Assembly (NCBI GenBank): GCA_016800925.1
Contig: JABCPU010000066.1
Location: 1-64,000 of the forward strand
Direction of reading: 5' to 3'
DNA from: Suillus spraguei
Lineage: Eukaryota; Basidiomycota; Agaricomycetes; Boletales; Suillaceae
DNA length: 64,000 nt
Positions 42,828 to 55,027 of the stretch are shown piece by piece. The notes beneath the pieces were generated by a model. The model did not search any database and was not told the DNA's origin. It saw only the letters and a program-made list of their open reading frames with translations. Both the position numbers and the translations under genes were made by a program. The stretch's first letter is position 1. The number at the start of each line of letters is the position of its first letter.

Positions 42828-44629
42828 TTTGGAAGTTTGTATGATTCTCCACTATCAGTCGTCCATATTTTATATTCCTCAACTAAATATAACATCCAGA
42901 TAGTGGAGTTGCGAAATAAGTACCTGGGAAATAAGATTGAAAATTGGGCCTAGTTTAACAACTCACAAGGTCCTACTACATCCGACGCTGATAGTGATCC
43001 TAAGTTCTTGTGTAACATCACAGAATCCTACCGACCTGAGTAATGGTGCAATGATGAAATGTACGCCTGTGATCCTTTGAACAGGAGCCCTTGTTTCATT
43101 TCTATCGAAGTCGTGATCAATCACTGTGGTTCTAATTCATCGTGGAAATAGAAGCGACCGGACGCAGATAAATCAGAATCCAAGATAGAAGTATGTATCA
43201 GCCAGTCTGGATGAGTGCAAGCAAGTACTTGCCTGCATAGGTCCGAACATACTTAGCGGCTCCATTCACAACGGATATCAATCAGCTAGCCGTAATTGTC
43301 CACCTGAACCCATAATAAATCGCTTCATAGAGCCATGAACGTTTCGTACTGCGCAACCGCTCCAAAACTACTGTGACTTCTGTTGATCCAGTGTCAGTGA
43401 CATCGAGGATGGACCGCGCTAAGTTATGTAAATAAAACACTACTAGGCTACTGCTAGGTAATGATGTGGCATAATCATGAACATTAATACACTCCGCTGA
43501 CGACGCTTACATAGATATCATTGAAGTATGTGACTGTCCTTACTACTTTCAGCGAATTAACTCCCACTCACTCATGACATCAATCGCCGTCCAACTCCGG
43601 CCATCATGCAATAAACTATCAGATCGTAAGCGTCTAGGCAAGATAAAGACAATAAACGGAACTCACCGTCAGTCGTAATGGAATGGACCAGTGGGGGAGA
43701 AGACTGCTACATAGGCAAGGAGATGATTATATACGTGGTTTGTATTCCTATGGTTCAACTCCTGTACGGCACGTGCTCCAACACTCCTCGATGCGACAAA
43801 TACTCAGTACTAGTACTCCACCTCGATTAAGGCGCAAACGCTAAAAGTCCCTGCTACTTGAGAAGTGCCTTCGTGAAAATATCGGCCGTGTTATCCCTAG
43901 ACCTCACGTAATGAAACTTGAGCTTGCAGGCCATACTGTGATATTAATACATTAATTGACCTATAGTAGTAGTGAGTAATAATCACTGGAGTCCAGCTGA
44001 GTTCTACTGCGGTCAGTGGTGGGTAACATATGACTTGGCGGATTCAAATGCCATCATTTCTTCTGTTGGGTTCTGTACGTAAATATAATTCATCGTATGG
44101 TTCTCGGCTTCTGCCGTGATATTGATATTTGCACTGCTGTTAAGCCCTTCGATATACTCGGGCTTGCTCTCAAATTCCCACTGCTTGTCCCCCCACCGTC
44201 TTCCTACAATAACCTGCCGATATTTTCTGGCACCTTTCCGCACTGTGACACTACATTTCCAAACCTAAATGTTGAACAGTTGAACCATTGTGCTGAACCA
44301 CTGACACCTGACACCACGATCCACCATCTCACTCTGCCTAGTTGTGCGGGCCATCACAAACGGCAACCTGGATGTTCGAACATCAAGCTATTGGTCTCAC
44401 CACACAACATCGACATTCTTTCGACTTCCAAAATTTTCTAATCAAGTTAATTATCTCTCTGATATCTCTCGCTGTCCAGCACCTACTCATGTCGTCAGGC
44501 TTTTCTTGTAACAGCCAGCTGCTGTTCGAAACTGCGGAATCGATTTTTATTTGTTTATTTAGATGAGATGTCCGGCTATAATCATTGTTCAAATCATTGC
44601 AACTAGTATACAGAGGTGGTATCCAATCC
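42828..44629. other. Intergenic region
   Basis: Unique-looking sequence with no gene supported. The open frames at 44013-44243 (-) and 44097-44441 (+) overlap each other and have no recognisable domain. Confidence 0.45.
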
Positions 44630-45280
44630 GAAACACAGGCATAATCGTTCAACAAACAAGGCAACGGGTTGTAAGACACAATGCAGACCGTACATGATTG
44701 ATGATTCACCACTTCAGAGCACAGATGAGGCGTGCCCAAGCTCTGGTCTGGGACTGGGTTCGGGGTAAATGATGTACCTGGGAATGAGTACGACTTCAAT
44801 GATCCTGCTATCAATGGGACTGTGTTAGCAGTGATACGCAGACCAAGAATGGCATGGATCGGAGTTCCACCCGCGAACTGAGACACATGATTATAGTTGT
44901 CAAGCATGGAGTACAATTGGTTATTTTACCCAGAATGTATCACTAACTTTGTCCGCTTGCTCAGATCTTATTTCTTATTGCCGCTTTCATAGCGTAATCA
45001 ATCGGGGGAAATTGGAGTATATATTTTACATGATTGTATCTATGATCAGTCTTGCGCGATTCTAAACTCTGCGACCATTGACCCTGCAAGGTCATAAACT
45101 TTGACCAGCACTGGCCCTTCCAGTCGTAAATCGCAACAAGTCAATCATTGCCAAGTATTCAATAGTCTTTAATTCTTTCAAGGTTCGCTCTTTGGCATTA
45201 AAAAGGAGCCACATAGTCATGTCTATTTAGTATGCTGTGTTATTGCCTGCCTGGAAGTCCAATGACATAGGTTCGTATGA
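44630..45280 (-). pseudogene. Duplicated 3' end of the O-methyltransferase gene with its downstream flank
   Basis: 45040-45280 matches the last exon of the methyltransferase (40960-41230) with many changes and small deletions (for example the segment around the GQ...AGAGLV junction is shortened). 44640-44950 matches its downstream flank (40193-40280 and 40630-40880). There are no SAM-binding exons, so this is a non-functional fragment, in the same orientation as the parent, about 4 kb away. Confidence 0.75.
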
Positions 45281-45445
45281 CGCTCCAAACACCACTTTAA
45301 TAAAGTGCGTGATACACAATGTCAAGTGTGCGATAAGCATCCCAGCATTGGCAACCAAGCCTCAAATGTTTGTAAGGCCTGGTCAGTAGTAGTAATTGAT
45401 TTGTTGTCATTAAGGGAGTACATCATAGAAAGAACAAGTTTGGTC

Positions 45446-45750
45446 AGGTAGCAAGGTATAGGCAATAAAAGCTCCATAGTATGGTACTAGAAAGACACTA
45501 AGTGGAAGAGGGCATGAGATATCAAACAGTAATATTCATATCAACAATAAACAATCTTCAAACCAGGGATCAATACAAAGGGGGCAGAGTCAGGTAGCAA
45601 GGTATGGGCAATAAGAACTCCATAGTATGATACTAGAGAAGATGTCATATGGTACTAGAAAAGATGCTGAGTAGAAGAGAGCACAAGAGATCAGACAGTG
45701 ATATCCACATCACCAATAAAACCATCTTCAGACCAGGGATCAATATGAGG
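45446..45750. repeat. ~145-bp imperfect tandem duplication
   Basis: A segment starting GTCAGGTAGCAAGGTATAGG (45446) recurs from about 45590, both ending at AGACCAGGGATCAATA-like text (45565 and 45735). The second copy has an inner duplication of ATGGTACTAGA. Confidence 0.65.
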
Positions 45751-45754
45751 GTAG

Positions 45755-45930
45755 TGCTGCCATGGTCTGGTCCAGAACCATGGTTCAAACCAGACTTTTG
45801 GTCTGGTTCTGCATGGTCCAGTCCTCGGTTCTCATGCCAGCCAGAACCAGACCAGAAAATGGTTCTTGGTTCTAAGCCATCCCAAATGGTTCTGTTCTGG
45901 TTTGGCCTTCCTGAACCGTTTTGAACCCTT
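45755..45930. repeat. Quasi-palindromic TGGTTCTGG/CCAGAACCA cluster
   Basis: Many overlapping copies of GGTTCTGGT, TGGTCTGGTTCT and their complement occur within 175 bp. They can fold on themselves in several registers. No gene. Confidence 0.6.
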
Positions 45931-46564
45931 CTGAATTTTGACTTCAATGTCATTTGCTTCAATGTCAGACTGACCTTCAAAATTTGCACTCTTGGTTGGT
46001 CAGGCTGCCTTTAGCCTTTTTCAAGGTAAGTAATAATCACTGACACATTTTAGTACATATACATTACTTGTTCTATTATTAGATTATGTGACTTTTCAGA
46101 CCCTTTTTGAACGAACCTTTCCAGATCTTCATTTGCCAGTGAAATACATACTGTCCCAACACAAATCAGCCTGTGGATATAAAGTTTCAACTGTCTGAAT
46201 ATGCTCTGCTTATTTGAAGATGAGAATGTCTAAATATTTTGCCAAGTCCATCTTCCACTCAAACACATGTCAGATGAGAGCAGCTTTGCCATCAACCTAG
46301 AGTTGCCTTCACATTTGAGGCATTTAGTTTCACCTTCGGAGCGATGAAATCAGGTCCTGTAGTAAGCTGTTCTTGTCTTTTGGCTCGCTTACCTGACATT
46401 GATGATGCTCTGACCACATCCCACTCTCAGCCAGTGCATTTCTCATTTGCTGGATCACTTACTACTTGACCCTGATGATGTGCTGGTCACACCCCACTCC
46501 CAGCCAGTGCATGTTCTCATCTTTTGGCTTGCTTAATACCCAACCCTGACAGTGCTCTTGTTGC
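45931..46564. other. Flank of element C with short direct repeats
   Basis: CCCACTC(T/C)CAGCCAGTGCAT occurs at about 46423 and 46495 in a ~72-bp near-repeat. No gene seen. Confidence 0.4.
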
Positions 46565-47035
46565 TGTTACGAACTGGGATGGCATCACCAGCGACAGTGA
46601 AAAGACACAGATGGTCTGCTGGGAAGTTCTACAATGTCCAGAAGAGGACAAGGTGAAAGTACAAGGAACGCGTTCCGAGTACTATCAAGGGTTAGGCCTC
46701 AAAGACAAGTCTAAGAGGTTCTGCAAGAATAGAGACTAAGGCTAAGGAGTGCTTAGACTTAGAGACGATTCAAGACGACTCAGGTTGGAGACCTAAGCGA
46801 AGGATGTTCCAGGTAAAACCCAGTAAGATTAAAGTAAAGTATACAAGTGTAATACAACGTGCTTAAATAGGCCAATATGTGCGCATGGACCAAGAGAGAC
46901 ATGAGAATGTAAGTGCGTATCCAAAGAAGGAAGGCAACTATAGTACAGATGCATTGAGCATATGAGTCAGAGTCATGTTATGTAATATACAGTAAAGGAG
47001 ACAGAAAATGAATAGGGGCACGTATGATTGTAACA
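46565..47035 (-). repeat. 3' LTR of element C
   Basis: 471 bp, in reverse TGTTACAATC...CGTAACA. Next to the purine tract (47036-47045). Confidence 0.92.
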
Positions 47036-47067
47036 TTACCCCCGTTTTATACGTAAAGTCACCGACT

Positions 47068-48538
47068 TTACTCGTCCTGATTGGCATAGTAAACAGGGTC
47101 GTCGCTATACTCATAGTCTTCATCAAGAAAAGAACCACTTCTCATGTACACGGCTTCTTCAACACCAGCACATCATTTAGAGTCCCTCCTAGCCGCTGCT
47201 TGAGCTCGTTCATGGTCAAGCTGTTGTTCCCAGGAACGAAGTGCATCGTAGAACCCGTCGTCCCTCCAAGTTAATGTAAAAGGAGGAGTTCCAACTCATT
47301 GGGGACAGTAGATAGATAGGTGGGTAGGGGCATGTCGCAGACATATTTGACACCGGTACTTGGGACAATTCTTCTGCCGATGCCCAACAATGCCGCAAAA
47401 CGACATTTCATATTTTCATCAGTGTTGGAGATAGATATGCGTAACGGTGATGGCGAGATGATGGGTTTAGGACTAGTGGATCTAGCATGCTTCTTTCCCT
47501 TTCGTCGCACCATGTGACTTAAGGTGAAAGTATTGTCTCGTCTAAGCTGCGCCTGCTGTTTAGTGGTAAGGGTGTATGCCGACATTGGGAGATCAGGAGT
47601 AGTTGCTCATTCAGCAACTGCGAGGAGTTCGTTAGAGGAGGAAGGGGATGTTATACCGAAGTCCTTTACTAAGACTGGCAAGACAGGGTCCATTGGACCA
47701 AATGATGAGAGAATGGACATTGGGGGGTGAATATGGAGGTCGCGAAGTCGAGGACCAAGTGCCACTAACTCAGCAACAGGGACTCCTAACATTTTCGCAG
47801 CTTCACACTGCTCGTCTGTACAAGGTTCATATAACCATGCAGGGTGATCATTGGATACGATAACAGGGGCGGCGAGGTAGGTTGTCTAATGGGAGATGGA
47901 GTTCGTGGGGAAGCGAGGTCTGCCTGAGTTTGCTGTAAATCGGTGATAGCTTCTTCGACTAAATTTCTAGCCGCTCTTGTTTCCACGACCGATTGCTGGA
48001 TAGTTTTGACGACTGCATTGGTGAGCTGTCCAATTTCTTGAACAGCAGTGTATAAGCCAGCAAAGGCATCAATGTTAGAATAGACGCGCGAAGAAGAGGG
48101 TGGAGGGACTGGAAGTGGGTCCGTATCTCTTTGCAGAGTGGGAGGTCGAGCAACACCTGCTCGACATTCGGCCACGATGTGAATAGCTTCTTCAACATCG
48201 CTCTTAAAAGAATGGGGAAGCAACAGCATAGCATAAGAATGAATGCGTTTTTGTAGATGTAAAATGTGCTGGCGATAGGTGATTTCTGTAGTTTCATTGA
48301 TGGTAGTTTCGATAAGGGCGGTGATGCGGATGATGTTGATGAGAAGTAAAGCAGGGAAGGCACCTCTTTTGGTGAGGATTCTCTCAATTTCGAGAGCATG
48401 TCCTTCACATAGAAGGGCGGCTTCAATATAGGAGGTGTTGTTGATTTCGGTGGCAAGGGTTCCGTAGTTTTCTGCATCGGAATCAGAGTCATTGTTGGCA
48501 ATAGTGACGGGGGTGATGTATGCAGTGGGGAAGGACAT
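47068..48538 (-). pseudogene. Third ORF, double zinc-knuckle protein, element C copy
   Basis: Same start (MSFPTAYITP, 48538) and same end region as B. The frame breaks near 47860 and 47600, and around the first zinc knuckle (47400), where one base is missing in CRVCG. The second C-X2-C-X6-H-X4-C unit (CLRHAPTH-like) is still readable. Confidence 0.75.
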
Positions 48539-48592
48539 TTCGAGGAGTTTAGTTGATCAAGCGTTTGTGCAGTTTGATTGACTGAAGAATAA

Positions 48593-51500
48593 TCAAAGCG
48601 AGTGTTGCCTCTTATAAGCGTTCAGAATTCGAGTGGAGTTCTTCAAATTCTTTTCTGGGAGCCATTCATTATCTCCCGATGAATATCCTTTCCAAGACAC
48701 AAGATAGCATTGGCGAATACCGGTTCCTTTGTGGGAAAGAATTGCTTCTACTTCATATTCTTCTTCTTCTTTGATAATGTCAGGCGGTGGTTCGGGGAAG
48801 TTCGGGCTGTGTACGTCTGTTTCACTATAGGACGATAAGATGGAAGCATGGAAAGTGGGATGAATTTTCCATTGTGAAGGGAGTTTGAGCGTAAATGTGA
48901 TGGGTGATAAGACATCGATGATCGGGAAAGGTCCGTATCATTTCAGCACAAGTTTCTGCGATGGGAGTTTGAGTCTAAGATTAGTAGCAGATAGCCAGAC
49001 CTTATCTCCGATCTTCCAGGGAGTATACTTCTCTCCTCAGAATCGTTTGGCCATTGTTTGCATTGCAATGTTATGGCAGGCGATTGCTTCTTCTCTTATC
49101 TTCTGCAGGGATCGTACTCAATCTTCTGTTGCAGGGATGGATGAGTCAGGGATCAGGTGAGGAATGGCGCGTGGTTCGTATCCCATCATCAGATAGAAAG
49201 GTGATGCATTCCTTGCATCATGTTTTCGGTGGTTGTGGACAAATTCGGTGATTGGTAGGTGTTCTACCCAATCTTCAGGATTATTGCGGCAATAGATGTG
49301 CAGGTACATTTCTAGTTCTTGATTGAGCCTCTCAGTTTGACCATCAGTCTGAGGGTGATAAGCCGTAGATGGAGCGATGACGTAGTCGAGAAGTCGGGCA
49401 AGCTCCTTGGAGAAGTGAGATAGGAATTGCGGGCCTCGATCCGAGATGACTTTGTCATGGAGTCCAAATCGTCGGTAGATGTGTTTCAAGAATAGTTTGG
49501 CAATGCCTTCGGAAGTGACGGTTTTCAAACAAGGTATAATAATTACCCCCTTCATAAGGCCATGGTCTACCATGACCATAATACTGTCAAAGCCGCCAGA
49601 GACGGGGAGGTCTGTGATAAGATCAACAGAGACCTGAGAAAAAGGTCGAGTTGCAGACGAGGGGATCGGGGCAAGCGGAGGATGAACAGGATGCATATCC
49701 ACTTTCATTTGCTGACAAAGGGCGCAACCCTCTACATATTTCTGAATATAAGAGCCCATAGCGGGCCACCAGGCTTCCTGTTTGACAAGTTCCTTGGTTT
49801 TGAATCTACCGGGATGTCCCGCAGTGGGATGATCATGATACTGTTTCAGGATATTGGGACGATGTGCCAGTGGAATATAGGCACAATTTTTAAAATAGAG
49901 GACATTCTCCTCAATTTTCCAATCAGAGAGTGCCGATTTCATGGGGGGAAGACACACGCCATCAAGGGCATCAGATGCGGTTTTGAAGACAGGGTCGTCG
50001 AGGGGGTCAGAGGATGATAAAACATCCTTCAGGTCGGTGTCAATAAGATGAACAAATAGAGTGTCAGGGAGGAGAGTCTGGTCTTTGTTATCATCTTTGC
50101 CAGAGTCATAGTTGGGTCGGCAAGATAGTGCATCAGGTACTGCCAGTTTAGTACCTGCAACGTGGTGCATTTCAATGTGGTAAATAGACAACATCAGTTG
50201 CCAGCGTGCTTGGCGACGGGTAAGCTTCTGTGCACTTCTAAAGTATAGAAGATTCTTGTGGTCGGTGAATACCAGGATGGGGTGCGGGTTTCCTTCAAGA
50301 TAATGACGCCATTCGTTCAATGCCCGGATTACGGCGAGGAGTTCCCGGTCAAAGATCTGGTAATTGTGTTCTGCGGGGTTCAAAGACTGTGAGAGATATG
50401 CACATGGGTGATAAACACCATTCTCATCAGTCTGCAAGAGAACTCCACCAGTTGCTATGAGCAAAGCATCGGTAGCAATAGCAAATTGTTGGGAAGGATC
50501 AGGGTTATGGAGTACTGGTTGGGATGTGAAATGTCGTTTCAGTTCTTCGAAGGTGTCCATACATTCGGTTGACCAATCAAAGGCCTTATCTTTCTTTGTT
50601 AATTCGATAAGGGGTCAGGCGATGTCAGAGTAGTGGGAAATGAACGTGCGTAGAAGTTGCAAAAACCAAGGAATGACCAGACTTCTTTTACAGATTTAGG
50701 TGTTGGCCATTCGGCGATTCCATTAGTCTTGGCGGTATCCATAGCAACTTGTCCAGGGCAAATTATCATTCCGAGGTATTCCACTTCTTCTGCATCGAAG
50801 GTGCATTTCTCCAGGTTCAGGAACAAATGTTCCTTTCGTATTTTCATCAAAACCCATCTGGTTTGTTCATGGTGTTCTGCCATTGTTGTGGAGAAAATCC
50901 ATGTAGATAACCATCCATCCCTCATTGATTTCCTGTTGGAAGGTATAATTCATGTACGCTTGGAAACTTGCTGGGGAATTACAGAGGCCAAAGAACATGA
51001 TGTTCAGTTCAAAGAGGCCGAATTCCGTGGTAAATGCTGCTTTCCAGCGATCATCGGGATGGATGTGAATGTTGTTATAACCGGACCGGATATCCATTTT
51101 CGTAAAGAACTGTGCATTGTGAAGGCGTGCGACGAGGGAAATAGGGAGTGGGAGCGGATAGGTGTTCTTTACTGTCCAATCATTGATGTAGCAATAATCT
51201 TGACAGGGACGTAATTCTCCGCTCTTCTTTCCCACAAAGAAGAAGCCACTAGCTTGGGGTGACTTCGATTCTGAGATGAAGCCTTTTGCAACGTTTTCAT
51301 CAATAAATGTTTTGATGGCAGCGCGTTCTTTTTCTGATAGGGGTAGACCTTAGACGTGCGAGGGATAAAACCGGGTTTAGTATCAATCTGATGATCAATA
51401 CCAGGGCGTTCAGGAGGTAGTTTGTTTAGTCTGTCTTTAGCAAAGACATCCACAAAGTCATGCAAGTATTCTGGGACCAATTCTCCAAAAGATTTCTTTT

Positions 51501-52716
51501 TCTTCTCCTTCTCGTCTGTAGCGAATTCCTGAGCTTTATTGCTGTATTTCGGAGGAGGAAGGGAGTTTGTGGAGTAGTTGGGGAGTTGTTTGAGCCGGGA
51601 AGTTCCATCACATGTGAGAGGTGTATCCATGGATACTTCTTCGATGATTCTCATGCTAACTCCATTCGTGTCATATTCCACAAGTAATTCTCCTTCTCCA
51701 AGCTCGTAAGAGTAAATTTCTCGTACTTCTGGTGTGTGCCAGACATCTTGCATAGTGTTGAATTGATCATCATCCTCTGTTGGGATCAACGAGGGCACAG
51801 GTTCTTCTTCATCAGGGATTTCTTCAATTGAAGCTGAAGGAGTTTGTTGAAGAGTTTTTGGAGGAACATAGAACTTGGATAGTTTCGGTACATTTGTATC
51901 TTGTCCAGGGATTTCTTCTTCTGCTTTTCTTTTCCCATACTTCTGTTCTTCTATTGGTCATTGCTCAATAGGTTCTGGTCCAGCGCAATATTCGAGCTCA
52001 GATTCATTCTTGCACTTCTCTGTGCGGGGAATCGGTGATACTGCTCACGGCAGTTGTACATGGGGGGTGGAGTTTGTAGTACATGGCATTCGTACTTCAG
52101 GTTCCGGGTCTTTTGGAATGTCAGGAATGTTAATAGGGGAGGTGACAAGGGGTCTCGGAAGTTGTGAATTTTGCCATTTCTTGGGATGGCAATGGAACGC
52201 TGGGGGTAGCCCGTTCTTCTTCCGATCTGTATCCAAGTCGATTTCAATGTCATCAGACTTCGTTGTTCGAGGGAGGGCAAGTGTTTCAGCAGCCCAATCT
52301 ATACTGGGGTTCATGGCGCGTAACCACGGGATTCCCAGAAGGATTTGATCTCTTCATCCTAGTTTAGTGATATTGAACTTTCCATACATGGTTCATTCAT
52401 CAATTTTGACCACTAGGAGACAATAGTGTGTGATCAGCCCTCCCTTGATAAGGGTTCCATCTGCTGTAGTGACTCGAAATGGTGTCTTAAGTTTTTGTCA
52501 TGTGATTTGATGGAGTTTCACAAACTCCTCGGAAATAAATGTTCCTGCTGCGCTGGAATCGATAACAGCGGTAGTGTCGGTGGATTTTAAGCAGGTACAC
52601 GAGTGAAGGGTGATAGGAATACGAAGTTCTTTTCTTTCACCTACAGCACGTACAAGCCTTAGTAATACATTGGGAGAAACATACGTTGAATCCTTGTTTC
52701 TCCAGTTTAAAAATCC
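48593..52716 (-). pseudogene. Pol polyprotein, element C
   Basis: Open pieces: protease region (52560-52400), linker, RT (51235-50867, then 50925-50599), and RNase H plus integrase (50560-49118, 480 codons, with TDHKNL, the HHCC finger HDHPTAGH...CALCQQMK and the QTER box). The chromodomain follows to 48593. The RT catalytic box is damaged: after YMD a 17-bp segment with the second Asp is missing (about 50897). Useful as the uninterrupted reference for element A's integrase. Confidence 0.86.
52673..52716 (-). promoter_or_regulatory. -1 frameshift signal between gag and pol, element C
   Basis: On the - strand: G GAT TTT (52716-52710), stop TAA, then stem GGAGAAAC/GTTTCTCC (52703-52696 with 52680-52673) and a 15-nt loop. 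The geometry equals element A, where the stop is TGA. Confidence 0.72.
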
Positions 52717-53540
52717 TCTATAATCCGCCTCACAGTTTCGTCATCTTCTTCATCTTTGACTTCGGTTTGTCGGAGTGGAGTCTTCTTCTTTCTTTCAGGA
52801 CAGTTATGAATATGGTGTCCGGTCTTCTTGCATCCAAAGCATTGTCCCTTTTTCATACATTCAGATCTCTCCATATTGGAGATTCGATCTACGACCATTG
52901 CATTTGAATCACGATTGGGTGTGTAACGCGCGTTTCCATAGTTCTTCTTCTTCTGCGGAGCATGACGTGCTCGTAACGCTAGAAGGCGGTGGTGGGAGTT
53001 GTCAATGGAAACACATTGCAGTACAATGTTATGGAATATCTCTGAGACATCTCCTGGTGCGAAAAGCTTGGTTAGGATACCTAAATTGAGGCCATCTTGG
53101 AAGAATTGAATCTTTGTGGCATTGTCAGTGATGTGGGCCTTGGCTGCAAGTGCCTCAAAGTCAGCGATATAGGTATGAAGATTGCCGCTTCCTTGTTTGA
53201 GGTCCCTGAGCTTTGTTAATGTGGTCCCTCTGGTATCCACTGGTTCGAAAGCTTCATTGAAGCTTTTCATAAAATCCTTCAATGTCCCGTAACCAACCTT
53301 TTGTCCAGAGGAATCGGTTGACTGGGCGTGAGCAAGGAATTGTTCTTTCCAAGATTTGGCGTTCTTCTCGGTCATGAAGGATGTAATGAAAATGATCTTC
53401 TGCTTATCAGTGGTGTAGAGCTTTTCGTTGATATCAAAACATAGATTGCATGATTGGATGAATTCTAGAGAGTTGTCGCGATCTCCATCAAAACTGGTTG
53501 GAAGACTGATTTTGTATTCGAATTCTTTGGTGGTCGTCAT
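52707..53540 (-). CDS. Gag polyprotein, element C
   Basis: 277 codons, intact, colinear with element A's gag (MTTTKEFEYKI start). CCHC knuckle CFGCKKTGHHIHNC near residue 233, Lys/Asp/Glu-rich tail. That gag stays open while pol is broken may be chance. Confidence 0.86.
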   Translation of the reverse strand: MTTTKEFEYKISLPTSFDGDRDNSLEFIQSCNLCFDINEKLYTTDKQKIIFITSFMTEKNAKSWKEQFLAHAQSTDSSGQKVGYGTLKDFMKSFNEAFEPVDTRGTTLTKLRDLKQGSGNLHTYIADFEALAAKAHITDNATKIQFFQDGLNLGILTKLFAPGDVSEIFHNIVLQCVSIDNSHHRLLALRARHAPQKKKNYGNARYTPNRDSNAMVVDRISNMERSECMKKGQCFGCKKTGHHIHNCPERKKKTPLRQTEVKDEEDDETVRRIIEDF

Positions 53541-53656
53541 GATGGTGGTTTGTCTGGTGAGTTATACTTTCTCGGTGCCTACACGCACTGTCTTGCTGTC
53601 CATTAGGGCTTTATCAGGGTTCAGGGTCAAAGACTGGGTAGTCGACGATCAGGTGG

Positions 53657-53667
53657 ACTTTAATCTT
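53657..53667 (-). other. Self-priming primer-binding site of element C
   Basis: On the - strand AAGATTAAAGT, one base after the LTR end, is complementary to the LTR at 53939-53929. It is one A shorter than in element A, and the LTR partner is shorter by the same base. Confidence 0.72.
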
Positions 53668-53668
53668 T

Positions 53669-54139
53669 TGTTACGAACTGGGATGGTGTCACCAGCGACA
53701 GTGAAAAGATGCAGACGGTCTGCTGGGAAGTTCTACAATATCCAGAAGAGGACAAGGTGAAAGTACAAGGAATGCGTTCCGAGTACTATCAAGGGTTAGG
53801 CCTCAAAGACAAGTCTAAGAGGTTCTGCAAGAATAGAGACTAAGGCTAAGGAGTGCTTAGACTTAGAGACGATTCAAGACGACTCAGGTTGGAGACCTAA
53901 GCGAAGGATGTTCCAGGTAAAACCCAGTAAGATTAAAGTAAAGTATACAAGTGTAATACAACGTGCTTAAATAGGCCAATATGTGCGCACGGACCAAGAG
54001 AGACATGAGAATGTAAGTGCGTATCCAAAGAAGGAAGGCAACTATAGTACAGATGCGTTGAGCATATGAGTCAGAGTCATGTTACATAATATACAGTAAA
54101 GGAGACAGAAAATGAATAGGGGCACGTATGATTGTAACA
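53669..54139 (-). repeat. 5' LTR of element C
   Basis: 471 bp, ends TGTAACA at 54139. It meets an oppositely oriented LTR with no spacer. Confidence 0.92.
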
Positions 54140-54601
54140 TGTGCCCCTATTCATTTTCTCTTTGTCTCCTTTACTTGTATATTACATAACATGACTCTGA
54201 CTCATATGCTCAACGCATCTGTACTATAGTTGCCTTCCTTCTTTGGATATGCATTTACATTCTCACGTCTATCTTGGTCCGTGCGCACATATTGGCCTAT
54301 TTAAGCACGTTGTACTATGCTTGTATACTTTACTTTAATCTTACTGGGTTTTACCTGGAATATCCTTTGCTTAGGCCTCCAACCTAAGTCATCTGAATTG
54401 TTTCTAAGTATAAGCACTCCTTAGCCTTAGTCTCTATTCTACCAATTGTCTTAGAGTCACAACTCTTCAACTGAACCCTTGATCCTACTTGGAACCTGTT
54501 CTAAGTAGTAGTCTCCGTTCTCTTTTGAACGTAGTCGAACTTCCCAGCAGACCGTCTGTGTCTTGTCACTGTTGCTGGTGATGCCACCCCAGTTCATAAC
54601 A
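54140..54601 (+). repeat. Truncated A-family LTR, head to head with element C
   Basis: 462 bp. It lacks the first ~14 bases of a standard LTR and continues to CATAACA at 54601. With the LTR at 53669-54139 it forms a ~930-bp inverted repeat. The part after 54460 is more diverged from other copies. Confidence 0.85.
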
Positions 54602-55027
54602 GCTTGCAGTTGCGGTAGGGCTAATGATTGCGGTGTGAGTGTCAGCGGAATAGTAATGTGAGTGTGGATAATGGTACGATGATGAATAGCCGGTGGCATT
54701 GGTGGTACTGTAGCGATGCGCTGTCGAGGCGAAGGAGGAGCAAGAGTTTCCTCATTTGGCGAAGGGTAGAGGTCGCGGACTGATGTCAAGGGTGATCCCT
54801 TGGGAGGTGAGTCAATGGTAACAAACGGTATCTGCGATTCTTCAGGTTCAAAAGCTCCCAGTAGTTGTTTGCCTTTCGGTGTTTCCCCTTGCTCACTGGA
54901 GGATTTGTCAGCGATAAGTTCTCGAAGGATGGTGGCTTCGTCTGCGCTAGATCGGCGGCTAGACGCTAAGATCTCCGTGTCATTGTTAATCTTTGGCGCG
55001 AAGAAATCTTCTTCGGCTAGGTGAATA
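54602..55027 (-). pseudogene. Unrecognised coding stretch truncated by an LTR
   Basis: A - strand frame (about 142 codons) from 55027 to the LTR at 54601 reads LAEEDFFAPKINNDTEIL...FVTIDSPPKGSPLTSVRDLYPSPNEE and continues into LTR sequence. It is Ser/Pro/Glu-rich and low in structure. It has no stop over the whole stretch, which is mildly suggestive. No family recognised. Confidence 0.35.

Larger units (their letters stand above)
46565..54139 (-). mobile_element. Ty3/Gypsy chromovirus element C, full length, decayed
   Basis: Reversed relative to A. 5' LTR 54139-53669, gag, pol, third ORF, 3' LTR 47035-46565. Nothing but small indels and stops separates it from A in layout, and it lacks A's 1.6-kb insertion. 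LTRs differ at about nine positions. The flanks (GTTGC at 46560 and TGTGC at 54140) do not form a clear target duplication. Confidence 0.92.

Noticed and set aside
46560..54144. Target duplication for element C
   Set aside because: GTTGC and TGTGC do not match, and the neighbour is a truncated LTR, so the original flank is lost on at least one side.
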